A DNA stretch of 64,000 nucleotides from Promicromonospora sukumoe 327MFSha3.1 (GTDB lineage Bacteria; Actinomycetota; Actinomycetes; Actinomycetales; Cellulomonadaceae). A model generated the notes under the pieces. That model searched no databases and was not told the DNA's origin. It saw only the letters and a program-made list of their open reading frames with translations. Shown here one piece after another: positions 52,478 to 61,248 of the stretch (positions are counted from its first letter, which is position 1; each line of letters opens with the position of its first letter). A program made the translations under genes and the position numbers. The stretch spans positions 1,364,001 through 1,428,000 of the forward strand of contig NZ_ARQM01000010.1 of the NCBI RefSeq assembly GCF_000385135.1, written 5' to 3'.

Positions 52478-53521
52478 TCAGGCCGCCCCGAGGGGCAGCA
52501 GGGCGTCGTCGGCCCAGGTCAGGCCCACGGGCTCGTCCTCGGCGAACCGCCGTCCGCCGTCGGCGGGGCTGGCGAGCAGCTCGGTGCCGTCCTCCGTGCG
52601 CAGCCGGTACTCGTAGCGCTCGCCCGCGAACCCGACGGACAGCACGGTCGCGGGCGCGGCGTCGCCATCCGCCTCGACGACCCGCACGTGCTCGGGCCGC
52701 AGCGCGACGGTGGCCCCGGCGAACCCGGACCCGGCGAGCCGCACCGGCCGCCCCAGCACCGTCGGCCCGCCGTCGCCGTCGTGCACCGGAAGGAGGTTGG
52801 CGGCGCCGACGAAGTCGGCGGCGAACCGGGTGCGCGGCGTGCGGTACAGCTCCTCGGGGGTGCCGAGCTGCTCCAGGTCGCCGTGCGCGAGCAGCGCGAC
52901 CCGGTCGGACAGCGCGAGCGCCTCGGCCTGGTCGTGCGTGACGAACACGGTGGTGGTGCCGACCTCGCGCTGCAGCTCGCGCAGCTCGTGCCGCATCTGG
53001 CGGCGCAGCTTGGCGTCGAGGTTGGACAGCGGCTCGTCGAGCAGCAGCACGCGCGGCCGGGTGACCAGCGCGCGGGCGATGGCGACGCGCTGCTGCTGGC
53101 CGCCGGAGAGCTGCTGCGGGTAGCGGTCGGCGAAGTCCGCGAGGTCGACCAGCCTCAGGGCGTCGCGCACGCGCTCGTCCCGCTCGGCCTTCGCCACGCG
53201 GCGCGTGCGCAGCCCGTACTCCAGGTTGCGCCGCACCGTCATGTGCGGGAACAGCGCGTAGCTCTGGAAGACGAGCCCCGTCTCGCGGCGGTTGGGCGCC
53301 ACGTCGGTGACGTCCTCCCCGTCGATCAGGACCGTCCCCGTGGTCGGTGTGACGAACCCGGCGAGCACGGACAGCAGCGTGGACTTGCCGCAGCCCGACG
53401 GGCCGAGCACGGACAGGAACTCGCCCGCCTCGATGGTCAGCTCGTCGAGCTCCAGCACGGGTTCGCCGCCGTACCCGACGCTGAGCCCGCGGATCTCCAC
53501 GCGGCCCTGTGTGGCGGTCAT
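52478..53521 (-). CDS. ABC transporter ATP-binding protein (PotA-like)
   Basis: The 347-residue ATPase has Walker A GPSGCGKST near residue 40, Q-loop VFQSYALFPHMTV, signature LSGGQQQRVAIARAL, Walker B VLLLDEPLSNLDAKLRRQM, the H-loop His in VTHDQAEAL, and a C-terminal TOBE-type regulatory domain (ALRPEHVRVV). This is the PotA/FbpC/ThiQ-like group energising uptake of polyamines, iron or related compounds. ATG 53521 overlaps the stop of the binding-protein gene by one base (TGATG). Confidence 0.91.
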   Translation of the reverse strand: MTATQGRVEIRGLSVGYGGEPVLELDELTIEAGEFLSVLGPSGCGKSTLLSVLAGFVTPTTGTVLIDGEDVTDVAPNRRETGLVFQSYALFPHMTVRRNLEYGLRTRRVAKAERDERVRDALRLVDLADFADRYPQQLSGGQQQRVAIARALVTRPRVLLLDEPLSNLDAKLRRQMRHELRELQREVGTTTVFVTHDQAEALALSDRVALLAHGDLEQLGTPEELYRTPRTRFAADFVGAANLLPVHDGDGGPTVLGRPVRLAGSGFAGATVALRPEHVRVVEADGDAAPATVLSVGFAGERYEYRLRTEDGTELLASPADGGRRFAEDEPVGLTWADDALLPLGAA

Positions 53522-54636
53522 CAGCCGAAGATCTCCTGCCAGCGCGCCTGCAGGTCGGGCAGCTGCGGGGTGATGGTCTCGTAGTCGACCCAGACGAAGT
53601 CGTCGTACGCGCCCTGGCCGCTGGTGATCTGCCCGTCGAACTGCGCGGGGTACTCGTTCTGGTCGTTGGAGGCGGCGTACCAGGTGCCCTCGGAGAACAC
53701 GGGCTGGTACTCGCTGGAGGCCACGTAGTCGAGGAACGTGTACGCCAGCTCCTCCTGCTCGGTGCCCTCGGTGACGAACAGGGAGGTCAGGGCGCCCACG
53801 GAGCCCGACGCCGGGTAGGCGAACCCGATGGGCTCGCCCGCGTTCTGCTGCACGAACGCGCGGCCGTCCCAGTGCGCCGCGACCCACGCGTCGCCGTTGG
53901 AGAGCGCGGTCTCGACGCTGGTGCCGTCGGCGGGGAACGTCGAGGCGCAGTCCTTGAGGGTCTCGAGCTGCTCGAACGCGGCGTCGACGTCGTCCGGGTC
54001 GGTGATGGAGCCGCCGGCCTCGTTGATCAGGCCCGCGAGGAACTCGACGCCCGTGTTGAAGGTCAGGGGCGATACGGCGACGTGGCCGCAGTAGGCCGGG
54101 TCGAGCAGGTCGGACCAGTCGGTCGGCGGCTCGTCCACCTTGTCGGTGCGGTACGCGATGCCCGTGGAGCCCACGGTCAGGGGCAGGCCGTACTGGGTGC
54201 CGCCCACGTTGCTCTGCTCGGCGAGCACCTCGTTGAGCTGGTCGAACTGCTCGATCTGCGCGGTGTCGAGCTCGGCGACGACGCCGGCGGAGACGGCGCT
54301 CGGGATGACGTTGGGCGTGAACGCGACGACGTCGTACGCGGGCGTGCCGCCCTTGGTGGAGCGCAGGGCGGTGAGCCAGTCGGCGGGGCCGCCGGGCACC
54401 AGCTCGACGGTGGCGCCCGTCTCCTCCTCGAACGGCTCGACGAAGGCCTTGGCGAACGACTCGCCCCAGGACCCGGCGTACACCGCGACCTTGAGGGTCT
54501 CGCCGGACCCGTCGCCGGACGCGTCGTCGCCCCCGGCCGAGCAGGCGGCGAGCGCGCCGGTCAGCGTGAGGGCCGTGGTCACGGCGAGCGTGCGGGTCAG
54601 GGGCCGGGTGGTCCGGCGCGTGGAGCGGGAGGTCAT
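53521..54636 (-). CDS. ABC transporter substrate-binding lipoprotein (PotD-like)
   Basis: The 371-residue protein has a signal peptide with Arg-rich n-region and lipobox LAACSAG (Cys32). The mature part, LKVAVYAGSWGESFAKAFVEPFEEETGA and later NVGGTQYGLPLTVGSTGIAYRTD, matches PotD/extracellular solute-binding family 1-6 proteins for spermidine/putrescine or related amino compounds. In this operon the ligand is more likely an amide or cyclic ureide that feeds the amidase and hydantoinase. The ATG at 54636 overlaps the amidase stop (ATGA). Confidence 0.88.
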   Translation of the reverse strand: MTSRSTRRTTRPLTRTLAVTTALTLTGALAACSAGGDDASGDGSGETLKVAVYAGSWGESFAKAFVEPFEEETGATVELVPGGPADWLTALRSTKGGTPAYDVVAFTPNVIPSAVSAGVVAELDTAQIEQFDQLNEVLAEQSNVGGTQYGLPLTVGSTGIAYRTDKVDEPPTDWSDLLDPAYCGHVAVSPLTFNTGVEFLAGLINEAGGSITDPDDVDAAFEQLETLKDCASTFPADGTSVETALSNGDAWVAAHWDGRAFVQQNAGEPIGFAYPASGSVGALTSLFVTEGTEQEELAYTFLDYVASSEYQPVFSEGTWYAASNDQNEYPAQFDGQITSGQGAYDDFVWVDYETITPQLPDLQARWQEIFG

Positions 54637-56075
54637 CGTTGTCTCGTTCCTTCGGGGTGGTGGGGCGGCAGGCGGTGGTCCCAGGCGTAGTGCCGTTCCA
54701 GGACCTGGCCGAGCCGCAGGAGGAGCCCCTCGCCGCCCTGGGGCGCGACGAGCTGGGTGCCGAGCGGCAGGCCGTCGTCGTCCAGGTGGGTGGGCAGGGT
54801 CAGGGCGGGCGTGCCGAGCACGCTCGGGACGGTGGTGAACGCGAGCGTGCGCTCGTAGACGACCGACTCGCGCGACGGCGCCTGCCGGGTGAGCTCGTCC
54901 AGGACGACGCCGTTCGCGGGCACGCGCGTCGCCGTCGTCGGGGTCAGGACGACGTCGGCGGCGCCGAACAGCGACTCGGTGACGGTGCGGGCCAGGGCGC
55001 GCATCCGGACGGCGCCGCGCACGTAGCCCGCCGCGCCGAGCGCGTCCGCCTGGTCCATGACCCGCCGGATGTACGGCTGCAGGCGCTCGGGGTGGTCCAG
55101 CGGCGTCTGCTGCAGCCATGCCGGGATGACGACGCCCGGGTACAGGTCCATGAGCTCGGCACCGCCCTCGTGGGCGTCGAGCGCGACGACCGTGTGCCCG
55201 TGGCCGCGGAGCACGTCGGCGACGTCCTCCACCGCGGCGACGCACGCGGCGTCGACGTGGATGCGCGGGTCCCAGGAGTGCGTGAGCAGGCCGACCCGCA
55301 GCAGGCGGGGCGCGTCGTCGAGCGTCGCGAGGAAGTCGGGTGCGGCCGGGCCGCGCGACCACGCGAGCGGGTCGGGTGCGGCCAGGTGCGTCACGACGGC
55401 GGCGGTGTCGCGCACGGTGCGGGTCACCACGCCCTCGGTGGCGCCGCCCTCCCAGCCCTGCACGCGCTGGGGGAGCAGGCCGCGGCCGGGCTTGAGACCC
55501 ACCAGGCCGCAGAACGCCGCCGGGACGCGCAGCGAGCCGCCGCCGTCGCTCGCCAGGGCGACCGGGACGATCCCGGCGGCCACGGCCGCGGCGGACCCGC
55601 CGCTCGACCCGCCGGGGGAGCGGTCCAGGTCCCACGGGTTGTGCGTGACGCCGGAGCGCGGGCTCTCGCACGACGTCGTCATGGCGAGCTCCGGCGTGGC
55701 CGCGCGCCCGAGCTGCACGAACCCGGCGGCGAGCGCAGCCGCGGGCAGCAGGTCGGTGGTGGTCGCGGGGGTGTCGTCGATCGCGAGGGAGCCGCGGGTC
55801 CAGGGCTGGCCGGCGACGGCGAAGGTGTCCTTGATCGTGATCGGCACGCCGGCGAACGGCGGCAGGTCGGCGCCGGCGGCCAGCGCCCGGTCCACGGCGT
55901 CCGCGGCGGCGAGCGTGGCGGCGTCGTCCCGCCAGACGAGCGACCGCACGGCCGGGTCGACGGCGTCCGCCCGGGCGAGGGCGCGCTCGGCGACGGAGCG
56001 CGCGCTCTCGCGGCCGGTGCGGACCCGGTCGGCCGTGTCCACCACACCCATATGTGATGGAAGATTCATGATCAC
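54633..56075 (-). CDS. Amidase-signature-family hydrolase, first gene of the operon
   Basis: The 480-residue enzyme has the amidase-signature catalytic Lys82 in GVPITIKDTFAVAG, and the Ser-cisSer pair in DRSPGGSSGGSAAAVAAG with the downstream DGGGSLRVPAAFCGLVGLKP. It hydrolyses a carboxamide to the acid and ammonia. As first gene before the importer and HyuAB it should belong to the same catabolic route. The start is taken as GTG 56075 (ATG 56069 is an alternative). No clear ribosome site is present. The 161-base gap to the divergent MocR-type regulator gene holds inverted sequences such as CATC-TG-GATG near 56166-56175 that could be operators. Confidence 0.88.
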   Translation of the reverse strand: MIMNLPSHMGVVDTADRVRTGRESARSVAERALARADAVDPAVRSLVWRDDAATLAAADAVDRALAAGADLPPFAGVPITIKDTFAVAGQPWTRGSLAIDDTPATTTDLLPAAALAAGFVQLGRAATPELAMTTSCESPRSGVTHNPWDLDRSPGGSSGGSAAAVAAGIVPVALASDGGGSLRVPAAFCGLVGLKPGRGLLPQRVQGWEGGATEGVVTRTVRDTAAVVTHLAAPDPLAWSRGPAAPDFLATLDDAPRLLRVGLLTHSWDPRIHVDAACVAAVEDVADVLRGHGHTVVALDAHEGGAELMDLYPGVVIPAWLQQTPLDHPERLQPYIRRVMDQADALGAAGYVRGAVRMRALARTVTESLFGAADVVLTPTTATRVPANGVVLDELTRQAPSRESVVYERTLAFTTVPSVLGTPALTLPTHLDDDGLPLGTQLVAPQGGEGLLLRLGQVLERHYAWDHRLPPHHPEGTRQR

Positions 56076-56236
56076 GGGTAGACGTTAACCACGGCGAGCC
56101 GATCGCTCCAAGCCGATGTCCCCGCCGTCCGCCTGATGAGACTAAGGTGCGAGTGGCGGATATACATCTGGATGATAAGAGCCCGGGATCTTCCGGGCAG
56201 GCCGCGAACCAGCCACCGAACGAGCAACGAGGGGCG

Positions 56237-57631
56237 ATGACGACCACAGGACCCGCCGCCGCCGGGACCACCCCGGCCACGCCGACCGACCTGATCGCCT
56301 CGGTGCGCGGGGTGTCCGGCCCGGCGCTCGCCGAGCAGCTCACCGAGTGGATCGAGCAGGGCGTGCTGGCACCCGGCACCCGGCTGCCCACCATCGAGGA
56401 GGTCGCCCACGCCTCCGGGCTGGGCCGCTCCACCGTGGCCGGCACCTGGTCGCTGCTGGTCGACCGCGGCCTGGTGACCACGCGCCGCCGCGGCGGCACC
56501 ATCGTGTCCGGCCCGACGGGCGCGCCCACCTGGCCGCGCGCGGGCGAGGCGCCGGTGTTCGCCGGCTGGTCCTCCGTGGACCTCTCCTCGGCGCACCCCA
56601 CGACCGACCGGCTGCCCGACCTGCTGGAGGCCTTTGCGCACAGCCTGCGCGAGCCCCAGACCAACTCCCTGCGCCGCGAGGCGATCACCCCGGCCCTGCT
56701 CGACGCCGTGCGCCAGGACTGGCCGTTCGACGCCGCCGAGTGGGTCACCGTCAGCGGCGCCGGCGAGGCCACGCTGCTCACCGCCGAGGCCGCCACCGCG
56801 CCCGGCGGCCTGATCGCCGTCCAGGAGCCCGCCGTCTCCGGGACCATCGGCAACCTGCGCTCCGTCGGCTTCGAGGTGGTCGGCGTCGCCTCCGACGCGG
56901 CCGGCCCGCTGCCCGACGCGTTGGAGCGCGCGCTCGCCGCGGGCGCCCGGACGTTCGTCTACCAGCCCGGCGGGGAGTTCTCCCTGGAGGGCGGCGTCAC
57001 CACGGCGCGCCTGGCCGAGCTTGCCGCAGTCCTGACCGAGCACACCCCCGACGCGTGGGTGCTGGAGGAGGACGTGCTCGGGCCGCTGGCCCCCGTGCGC
57101 CCGCCGAGCCTCGGCGAGCTCCTGCCCGGGCGCGTCGTGCGGATCACCTCGTTCTGCCGCGCGTTCGGCCTGGACCTGCGCACCACCGTCGTCGGCGGCG
57201 CCCGCGACGTGGTGCTCGGCGTCCGGCGCCTGCGCAGCCACGGCATCCTCGCGCAGAGCCGCATCCTGCAGAACGCGCTCGCCTACCTGCTGGCCACGCC
57301 CAGTGTCGGCACCCTCGTGGCCGACTCCGGCCGCTGGTACGCCGACCGCGGCCGCGACCTCGCGCGGGCGCTCGCGGCCCGCGACGTGCGCACGGCGACG
57401 CCGCCGGGCGGCCTGGTCGTGTGGCTGCGCGCCGAGAACGAGGACGAGGCCCTCGTGGAGCTCGGCGCGCGCGGCATCGTGCTGACGCCGTCGTCACGCA
57501 CGTTCGTCACGCCGCCGCGCCCCGCGTGGCTACGCGTGGCCACGCCCCAGATCCCGGCCGACCCGGAGCGGGTCGAGGAGCTGGCCGAGGCCCTGGCGGG
57601 CGCCGCACGGGGTGCGCTGCTCGCCGGGTGA
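56237..57631 (+). CDS. MocR/GabR-type regulator (GntR HTH + aminotransferase-like domain) lacking the PLP lysine
   Basis: The 464-residue protein has a GntR winged helix at its N-terminus (GPALAEQLTEWIEQGVLAPG, RLPTIEEVAHASGLGRSTV) and a fold-type-I aminotransferase-like domain (residues 100-460). In MocR proteins a Ser-x-Ser/Thr-Lys motif holds the PLP cofactor; here the aligned segment is RITSFCRAFGLDLRTTVVGG with Arg308 where the Lys should be. The usual HQFPTG and DDYD motifs also read PGGEFS and EEDV. It therefore probably cannot bind PLP in the normal way. The divergent position relative to the amidase/hydantoinase operon makes it the likely local regulator. The ATG at 56237 has GAGGGG a few bases upstream. 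Confidence 0.85.
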   Translation: MTTTGPAAAGTTPATPTDLIASVRGVSGPALAEQLTEWIEQGVLAPGTRLPTIEEVAHASGLGRSTVAGTWSLLVDRGLVTTRRRGGTIVSGPTGAPTWPRAGEAPVFAGWSSVDLSSAHPTTDRLPDLLEAFAHSLREPQTNSLRREAITPALLDAVRQDWPFDAAEWVTVSGAGEATLLTAEAATAPGGLIAVQEPAVSGTIGNLRSVGFEVVGVASDAAGPLPDALERALAAGARTFVYQPGGEFSLEGGVTTARLAELAAVLTEHTPDAWVLEEDVLGPLAPVRPPSLGELLPGRVVRITSFCRAFGLDLRTTVVGGARDVVLGVRRLRSHGILAQSRILQNALAYLLATPSVGTLVADSGRWYADRGRDLARALAARDVRTATPPGGLVVWLRAENEDEALVELGARGIVLTPSSRTFVTPPRPAWLRVATPQIPADPERVEELAEALAGAARGALLAG

Positions 57632-57673
57632 AGTGCCTTCCGAAATCCGGTCGTTCCCGGCAGACTCTGGGCC

Positions 57674-58522
57674 GTGGGCCCGACGACGGGAGACAGGGCG
57701 ACGGTGCACGCCGCGACACCCGAGGCGACACCGGATTCCGACGCGCCCTCGGTGGCGGCCGACCCGCAGAGCCCGCGGTCCAAGGAGCTGCTGGCGCTGG
57801 TGCGCCGGCGCGGCCGCATCGAGGTCAGCGAGTCCGCGCGCATGCTCGCCGTCTCGCAGGAGACCGTGCGTCGTGAGCTGCGCAAGCTGGAGGCGCAGGG
57901 CCTGATCCGGCGCAGCTACGGGCTGGCGTTCCCGGTGGAGACCAGCTCGTTCGAGACGGCGCTGTCGCAGCGCTGGCAGAGCTTCCCGGAGGAGAAGGCG
58001 CGGATCGCCGCCGAGGTCGCCCGGCGCCTGGGGGAGGCGCGCACCATCTTCGTGGACGAGGGCTTCCAGCCGCTGCTCGCGGCGCGGGCCCTGCCGCAGG
58101 ACCGCGAGCTGACCGTGGTCACGTCCTCTCTGCCGGTAGCCACCGAGCTGTCGGCGCGGCCGAACGTGCAGGTGATCATCATCGGCGGCCGGGTGCGCGG
58201 CAAGACCCTGGGCGTGGTGGACGGCGCCGCCGTGGACATGCTGCGCACGTTCCGCCTCGACCTCGGACTGATCGGCGCGAACGGCGTGACCGTCGAGGAC
58301 GGCCTGACGACGCCCGACCCCGTCGTCGCGAGCGTCAAGGCCGCCGCGATCGAGGTGAGCCGGCGCCGGATCTTCATCGGGGCGCACCACAAGTTCGGCG
58401 TCACGAGCTTCGTGCGGTTCGCCGGCCTGGACGACTTCGAGGCGATGATCACCGGCACGCAGCTCGGCGCGGCCCGGGCCCGCGCGTTCCACGCGGCCGG
58501 CGCGGAGATCGTCCAGGTCTGA
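57674..58522 (+). CDS. DeoR-family transcriptional regulator
   Basis: The 282-residue protein has a DeoR helix-turn-helix after a 30-residue tail (SKELLALVRRRGRIEVSESA, LAVSQETVRRELRKLEAQGL) and a DeoRC sugar-phosphate sensing domain (DEGFQPLLAARAL, VTSSLPVATEL, GLIGANGV, KAAAIEVSRRRIF). DeoR proteins usually repress sugar or polyol genes until a phosphorylated sugar binds. The importer and mannitol dehydrogenase genes that follow are the obvious targets. The GTG at 57674 is listed; GTG 57704 is an alternative. Confidence 0.88.
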   Translation: MGPTTGDRATVHAATPEATPDSDAPSVAADPQSPRSKELLALVRRRGRIEVSESARMLAVSQETVRRELRKLEAQGLIRRSYGLAFPVETSSFETALSQRWQSFPEEKARIAAEVARRLGEARTIFVDEGFQPLLAARALPQDRELTVVTSSLPVATELSARPNVQVIIIGGRVRGKTLGVVDGAAVDMLRTFRLDLGLIGANGVTVEDGLTTPDPVVASVKAAAIEVSRRRIFIGAHHKFGVTSFVRFAGLDDFEAMITGTQLGAARARAFHAAGAEIVQV

Positions 58523-58721
58523 TTCCTCGGGCTGCTGCCCGTCCCGGAGCGACCGCGGCCTGACCGATCGGTCCCCTGCGCTCAGCAGTTGGTGCCCGGT
58601 GCGGGATGCGGTTTCCGGCCGCCGCGCAGGGCGGAAACCCGCCAGAACCCGGCCCTGCGCGTGGCCTGGCGGGCCCGGACGCGCCCCGGGGTACCCCGTC
58701 GTCGGGCACCCGGAAGCGGCA

Positions 58722-58743
58722 GGTCTGTGCGATTCCACAGACC
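58722..58743. promoter_or_regulatory. Perfect palindrome, candidate DeoR operator
   Basis: GGTCTGTG-N6-CACAGACC, 8-base arms with a 6-base spacer, ends 25 bases upstream of the -35 element of the polyol operon promoter. Its position and symmetry fit a dimeric regulator such as the DeoR protein encoded immediately upstream. Confidence 0.65.
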
Positions 58744-58768
58744 CCGTGAACGTTTCCGGACGGGCTCG

Positions 58769-58797
58769 TTGACCCCCCTGACGGCCCGGCCCACGAT
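58769..58797 (+). promoter_or_regulatory. SigA-like promoter of the polyol operon
   Basis: TTGACC (58769-58774), a 17-base spacer and CACGAT (58792-58797) precede a leader of about 40 bases that contains AGAAGGG before the ATG at 58846. Confidence 0.5.
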
Positions 58798-58845
58798 GTG
58801 CACCTCACGACGACGTGACCAGACGTGACCAGAAGGGTCGAAGCA

Positions 58846-60222
58846 ATGAAGCTCACGAGAACTGCGCGCCGTCAGGCCGCGCCCGCCGGCATCGCGGCCG
58901 TGGCGCTCGCACTGACGCTGACCGCCTGCGCCGGGGCGGGGGGCGGCGGGAACAGCGGCGCCGCCGGGTCCGACGGCGGCCCGGTCGAGCTCACGCTCGC
59001 CACCGTCAACAACCCCCAGATGAAGGACATGGAGGAGCTCAAGTCCGCCTTCGAGGAGGACCACCCGGACATCACGGTGAACTTCATCCAGATGGAGGAG
59101 AACGACCTCCGGGATGCCGTCACCAAGGACGTCGCCACCGACGGCGGGCAGTACGACATCGTCACGGTCGGCTCCTACGAGGTGCCGATCTGGGCGCAGA
59201 ACGGCTGGCTCACGGACCTGAGCGGCGACCTGGAGTCCGACGCGGACTACGACGTCGACGACCTGTTCGAGCCCGTCAAGAACGCCCTGACGGTCGACGA
59301 CTCCCTGTACGCCGTCCCGTTCTACGGTGAGTCCTCGATGCTCATGTACAACAAGGAGCTGCTCGACGAGGCGGGCGTGACCATGCCCGAGCACCCGACC
59401 TGGCAGGAGGTCGCCGACATCGCCCGCGAGGTGAACTCGGACGACGTCGACGGAATCTGCCTGCGCGGCAAGCCCGGCTGGGGCGAGGTCTTCGCGCCCC
59501 TGACCACGGTGGTGAACACGTTCGGCGGTGCCTGGTACGACGCCGAGTGGAACGCGCAGGTGGACCAGCCCGAGTTCGAGGAGGCCGTCCAGTTCTACGT
59601 GGACCTGGTCGCGGACGCCGGCGAGGCCGACCCGGTCTCGACCGGGTTCACCGAGTGCCTGAACAACGTCAGCCAGGGCCGCTCCGCGATGTGGGTGGAC
59701 GCCACCGTCGCCGCCGGCCTGCTGGAGGACCCCGAGTCGTCGCAGGTCGCGGGCAAGATGGGCTACGCGCACGCGCCCGTCGTCGAGACCGAGGAGTCCG
59801 GCTGGCTCTGGTCGTGGAACCTCGCGATCCCCGAGACCACGCAGAACCGCGACGCCGCGGTCGAGTTCGTGAAGTGGGCCACCAGCAAGGAGTACCACCA
59901 GCTCGTCGGCACGGAGCTCGGCTGGAGCCGGGTGCCCCCGGGCGCCCGCAACTCCACGTACGAGATCCCCGAGTACGAGGAGGCCGCGGCCGCGTTCGCG
60001 CCCATCACGCGGGACATCATGCTCGCCGTGGACCCGGAGCAGCCGGGTGTGGCGCCGCAGTCGTGGACCGGCATCCAGTACGTGACCATCCCGGAGTTCC
60101 AGGACCTCGGCAACCAGGTCTCGCAGGACCTCGCCGACGTCTTCGCCGGCCGCAGCGAGCTGGGCCCCGTGCTCGACCGCGCCCAGGACCTCGCCCAGGA
60201 CGCGGGCGACGCCCAGAAGTAG
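58846..60222 (+). CDS. Sugar/polyol ABC transporter substrate-binding lipoprotein
   Basis: The 458-residue protein has a signal peptide with lipobox LTLTACAG (Cys28). The mature part (ELTLATVNNPQMKDMEELK, FEEDHPDITVNFIQMEENDL, YAVPFYGESSMLMYNKELL, HPTWQEVADIAREV) matches extracellular solute-binding family 1 proteins of the sorbitol/mannitol (SmoE/MtlE) type. Ligand identity is inferred mainly from the mannitol-dehydrogenase-family gene in the operon. The ATG at 58846 has AGAAGGG upstream. A hairpin follows the stop and may protect this transcript to give more binding protein than permease. Confidence 0.88.
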   Translation: MKLTRTARRQAAPAGIAAVALALTLTACAGAGGGGNSGAAGSDGGPVELTLATVNNPQMKDMEELKSAFEEDHPDITVNFIQMEENDLRDAVTKDVATDGGQYDIVTVGSYEVPIWAQNGWLTDLSGDLESDADYDVDDLFEPVKNALTVDDSLYAVPFYGESSMLMYNKELLDEAGVTMPEHPTWQEVADIAREVNSDDVDGICLRGKPGWGEVFAPLTTVVNTFGGAWYDAEWNAQVDQPEFEEAVQFYVDLVADAGEADPVSTGFTECLNNVSQGRSAMWVDATVAAGLLEDPESSQVAGKMGYAHAPVVETEESGWLWSWNLAIPETTQNRDAAVEFVKWATSKEYHQLVGTELGWSRVPPGARNSTYEIPEYEEAAAAFAPITRDIMLAVDPEQPGVAPQSWTGIQYVTIPEFQDLGNQVSQDLADVFAGRSELGPVLDRAQDLAQDAGDAQK

Positions 60223-60230
60223 CCGGAACC

Positions 60231-60260
60231 GGGTGCGGGGAGCGAGAGCTCCCCGCACCC
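60231..60260. terminator. Perfect hairpin between binding-protein and permease genes
   Basis: GGGTGCGGGGAG at 60231-60242 and its exact complement at 60249-60260 form a 12-base-pair stem around CGAGAG. It begins nine bases after the stop. There is no T-tract and the permease genes continue, so partial termination or mRNA stabilisation is likelier than full termination. Confidence 0.75.
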
Positions 60261-60303
60261 AGCCCCGCCGTCGTGCGGGGCCTGGTGCCCAGGAGGGCCA
60301 GAA

Positions 60304-61248
60304 ATGACCGCACTCATGACCAGCCCGACCCGGCGGCGGCCCTCGGGCGCCGCGCCGGCCGGGGACTCGGGGCGCCGAGGCCGCCTGGCCGTCTCACGCG
60401 CCCTGCTGTGGCCCGCGCTGGCCACCTCGATCGTGCTCACCCAGATCCCGTTCCTGCTGACCATCTACTACTCGCTGCAGAGCTGGAACATGCTGCGCCC
60501 CGGCGACCGCGGGTTCGCGGGCCTGGACAACTACGTGAGCGTCCTGCGCGACGGCTCGTTCCTGTCCTCGCTGGGCGCGACCGTCGCCGTGACCGGCAGC
60601 GCCGTGGTGGCCTCCACGCTGCTCGGCATGCTGTTCGCCGTGCTGCTCGACCGGAAGTTCGTGGGCCGCGGCGTGGCCCGCACCCTGATGATCACGCCGT
60701 TCCTGGTCATGCCCGCCGCCGCGGCCTTGATCTGGAAGTGGTCGATCCTCGACGCCGCCACCGGCATGGCCAACTGGGGCCTCGGGCTGGTGGGCCTGCC
60801 GCCCGTCGCGTGGAACACCGAGCTGCCGATGCTCACCATCATCCTGGTGCTGACCTGGCAGTACACGCCGTTCGTCATGCTCATCCTGCTGGCCGGGCTG
60901 CAGGCCCAGGACAAGGACGTGCTGGAGGCCGCCGCCGTCGACGGCGCCGGCGCGCTGCGCACGTTCGGCGAGATTACGCTGCCGCACCTGCGGCAGTACG
61001 TCGAGATCGCCGTGCTGCTCGCCTCGATCATGCTGCTGCAGGTCTTCGACCCGATCGCCATCATGACCCGCGGCACCGGCGGCACCAAGACGCTGTCCTA
61101 CCTGCTCTACGAGCGGGCGTTCGTGGGCCTGGAGGTCGGCGAGGCCGCCGCGTACGGCGTGATGACCGTGCTCGTCACCATCGTCGTCGCCTCCGTCGCC
61201 CTGCGGACCCTGTTCAAGGTCTTCTCCAAGGAAGGGATCGACCGATGA
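60304..61248 (+). CDS. Sugar/polyol ABC transporter permease 1 (MalF/SmoF-like)
   Basis: The 314-residue membrane protein has six hydrophobic segments after a basic N-terminus and an EAA loop LEAAAVDGAGALRTFGEITLP. It pairs with permease 2. No ATPase gene is present in this operon, so a shared MsiK-type ATPase encoded elsewhere is expected, as is common in actinobacteria. The ATG at 60304 has GGAGG nearby; ATG 60316 is possible. The stop overlaps the next start (ATGA). Confidence 0.9.
   Translation: MTALMTSPTRRRPSGAAPAGDSGRRGRLAVSRALLWPALATSIVLTQIPFLLTIYYSLQSWNMLRPGDRGFAGLDNYVSVLRDGSFLSSLGATVAVTGSAVVASTLLGMLFAVLLDRKFVGRGVARTLMITPFLVMPAAAALIWKWSILDAATGMANWGLGLVGLPPVAWNTELPMLTIILVLTWQYTPFVMLILLAGLQAQDKDVLEAAAVDGAGALRTFGEITLPHLRQYVEIAVLLASIMLLQVFDPIAIMTRGTGGTKTLSYLLYERAFVGLEVGEAAAYGVMTVLVTIVVASVALRTLFKVFSKEGIDR

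Larger units (their letters stand above)
58523..58845. other. Regulatory intergenic region of the polyol operon
   Basis: This 323-base gap holds, in order: an inverted repeat GGTTTCCG/CGGAAACC (58610-58617 and 58632-58639), which may end the DeoR transcript; a perfect palindrome at 58722-58743; and a sigA-like promoter at 58769-58797. No gene is present. Confidence 0.7.
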
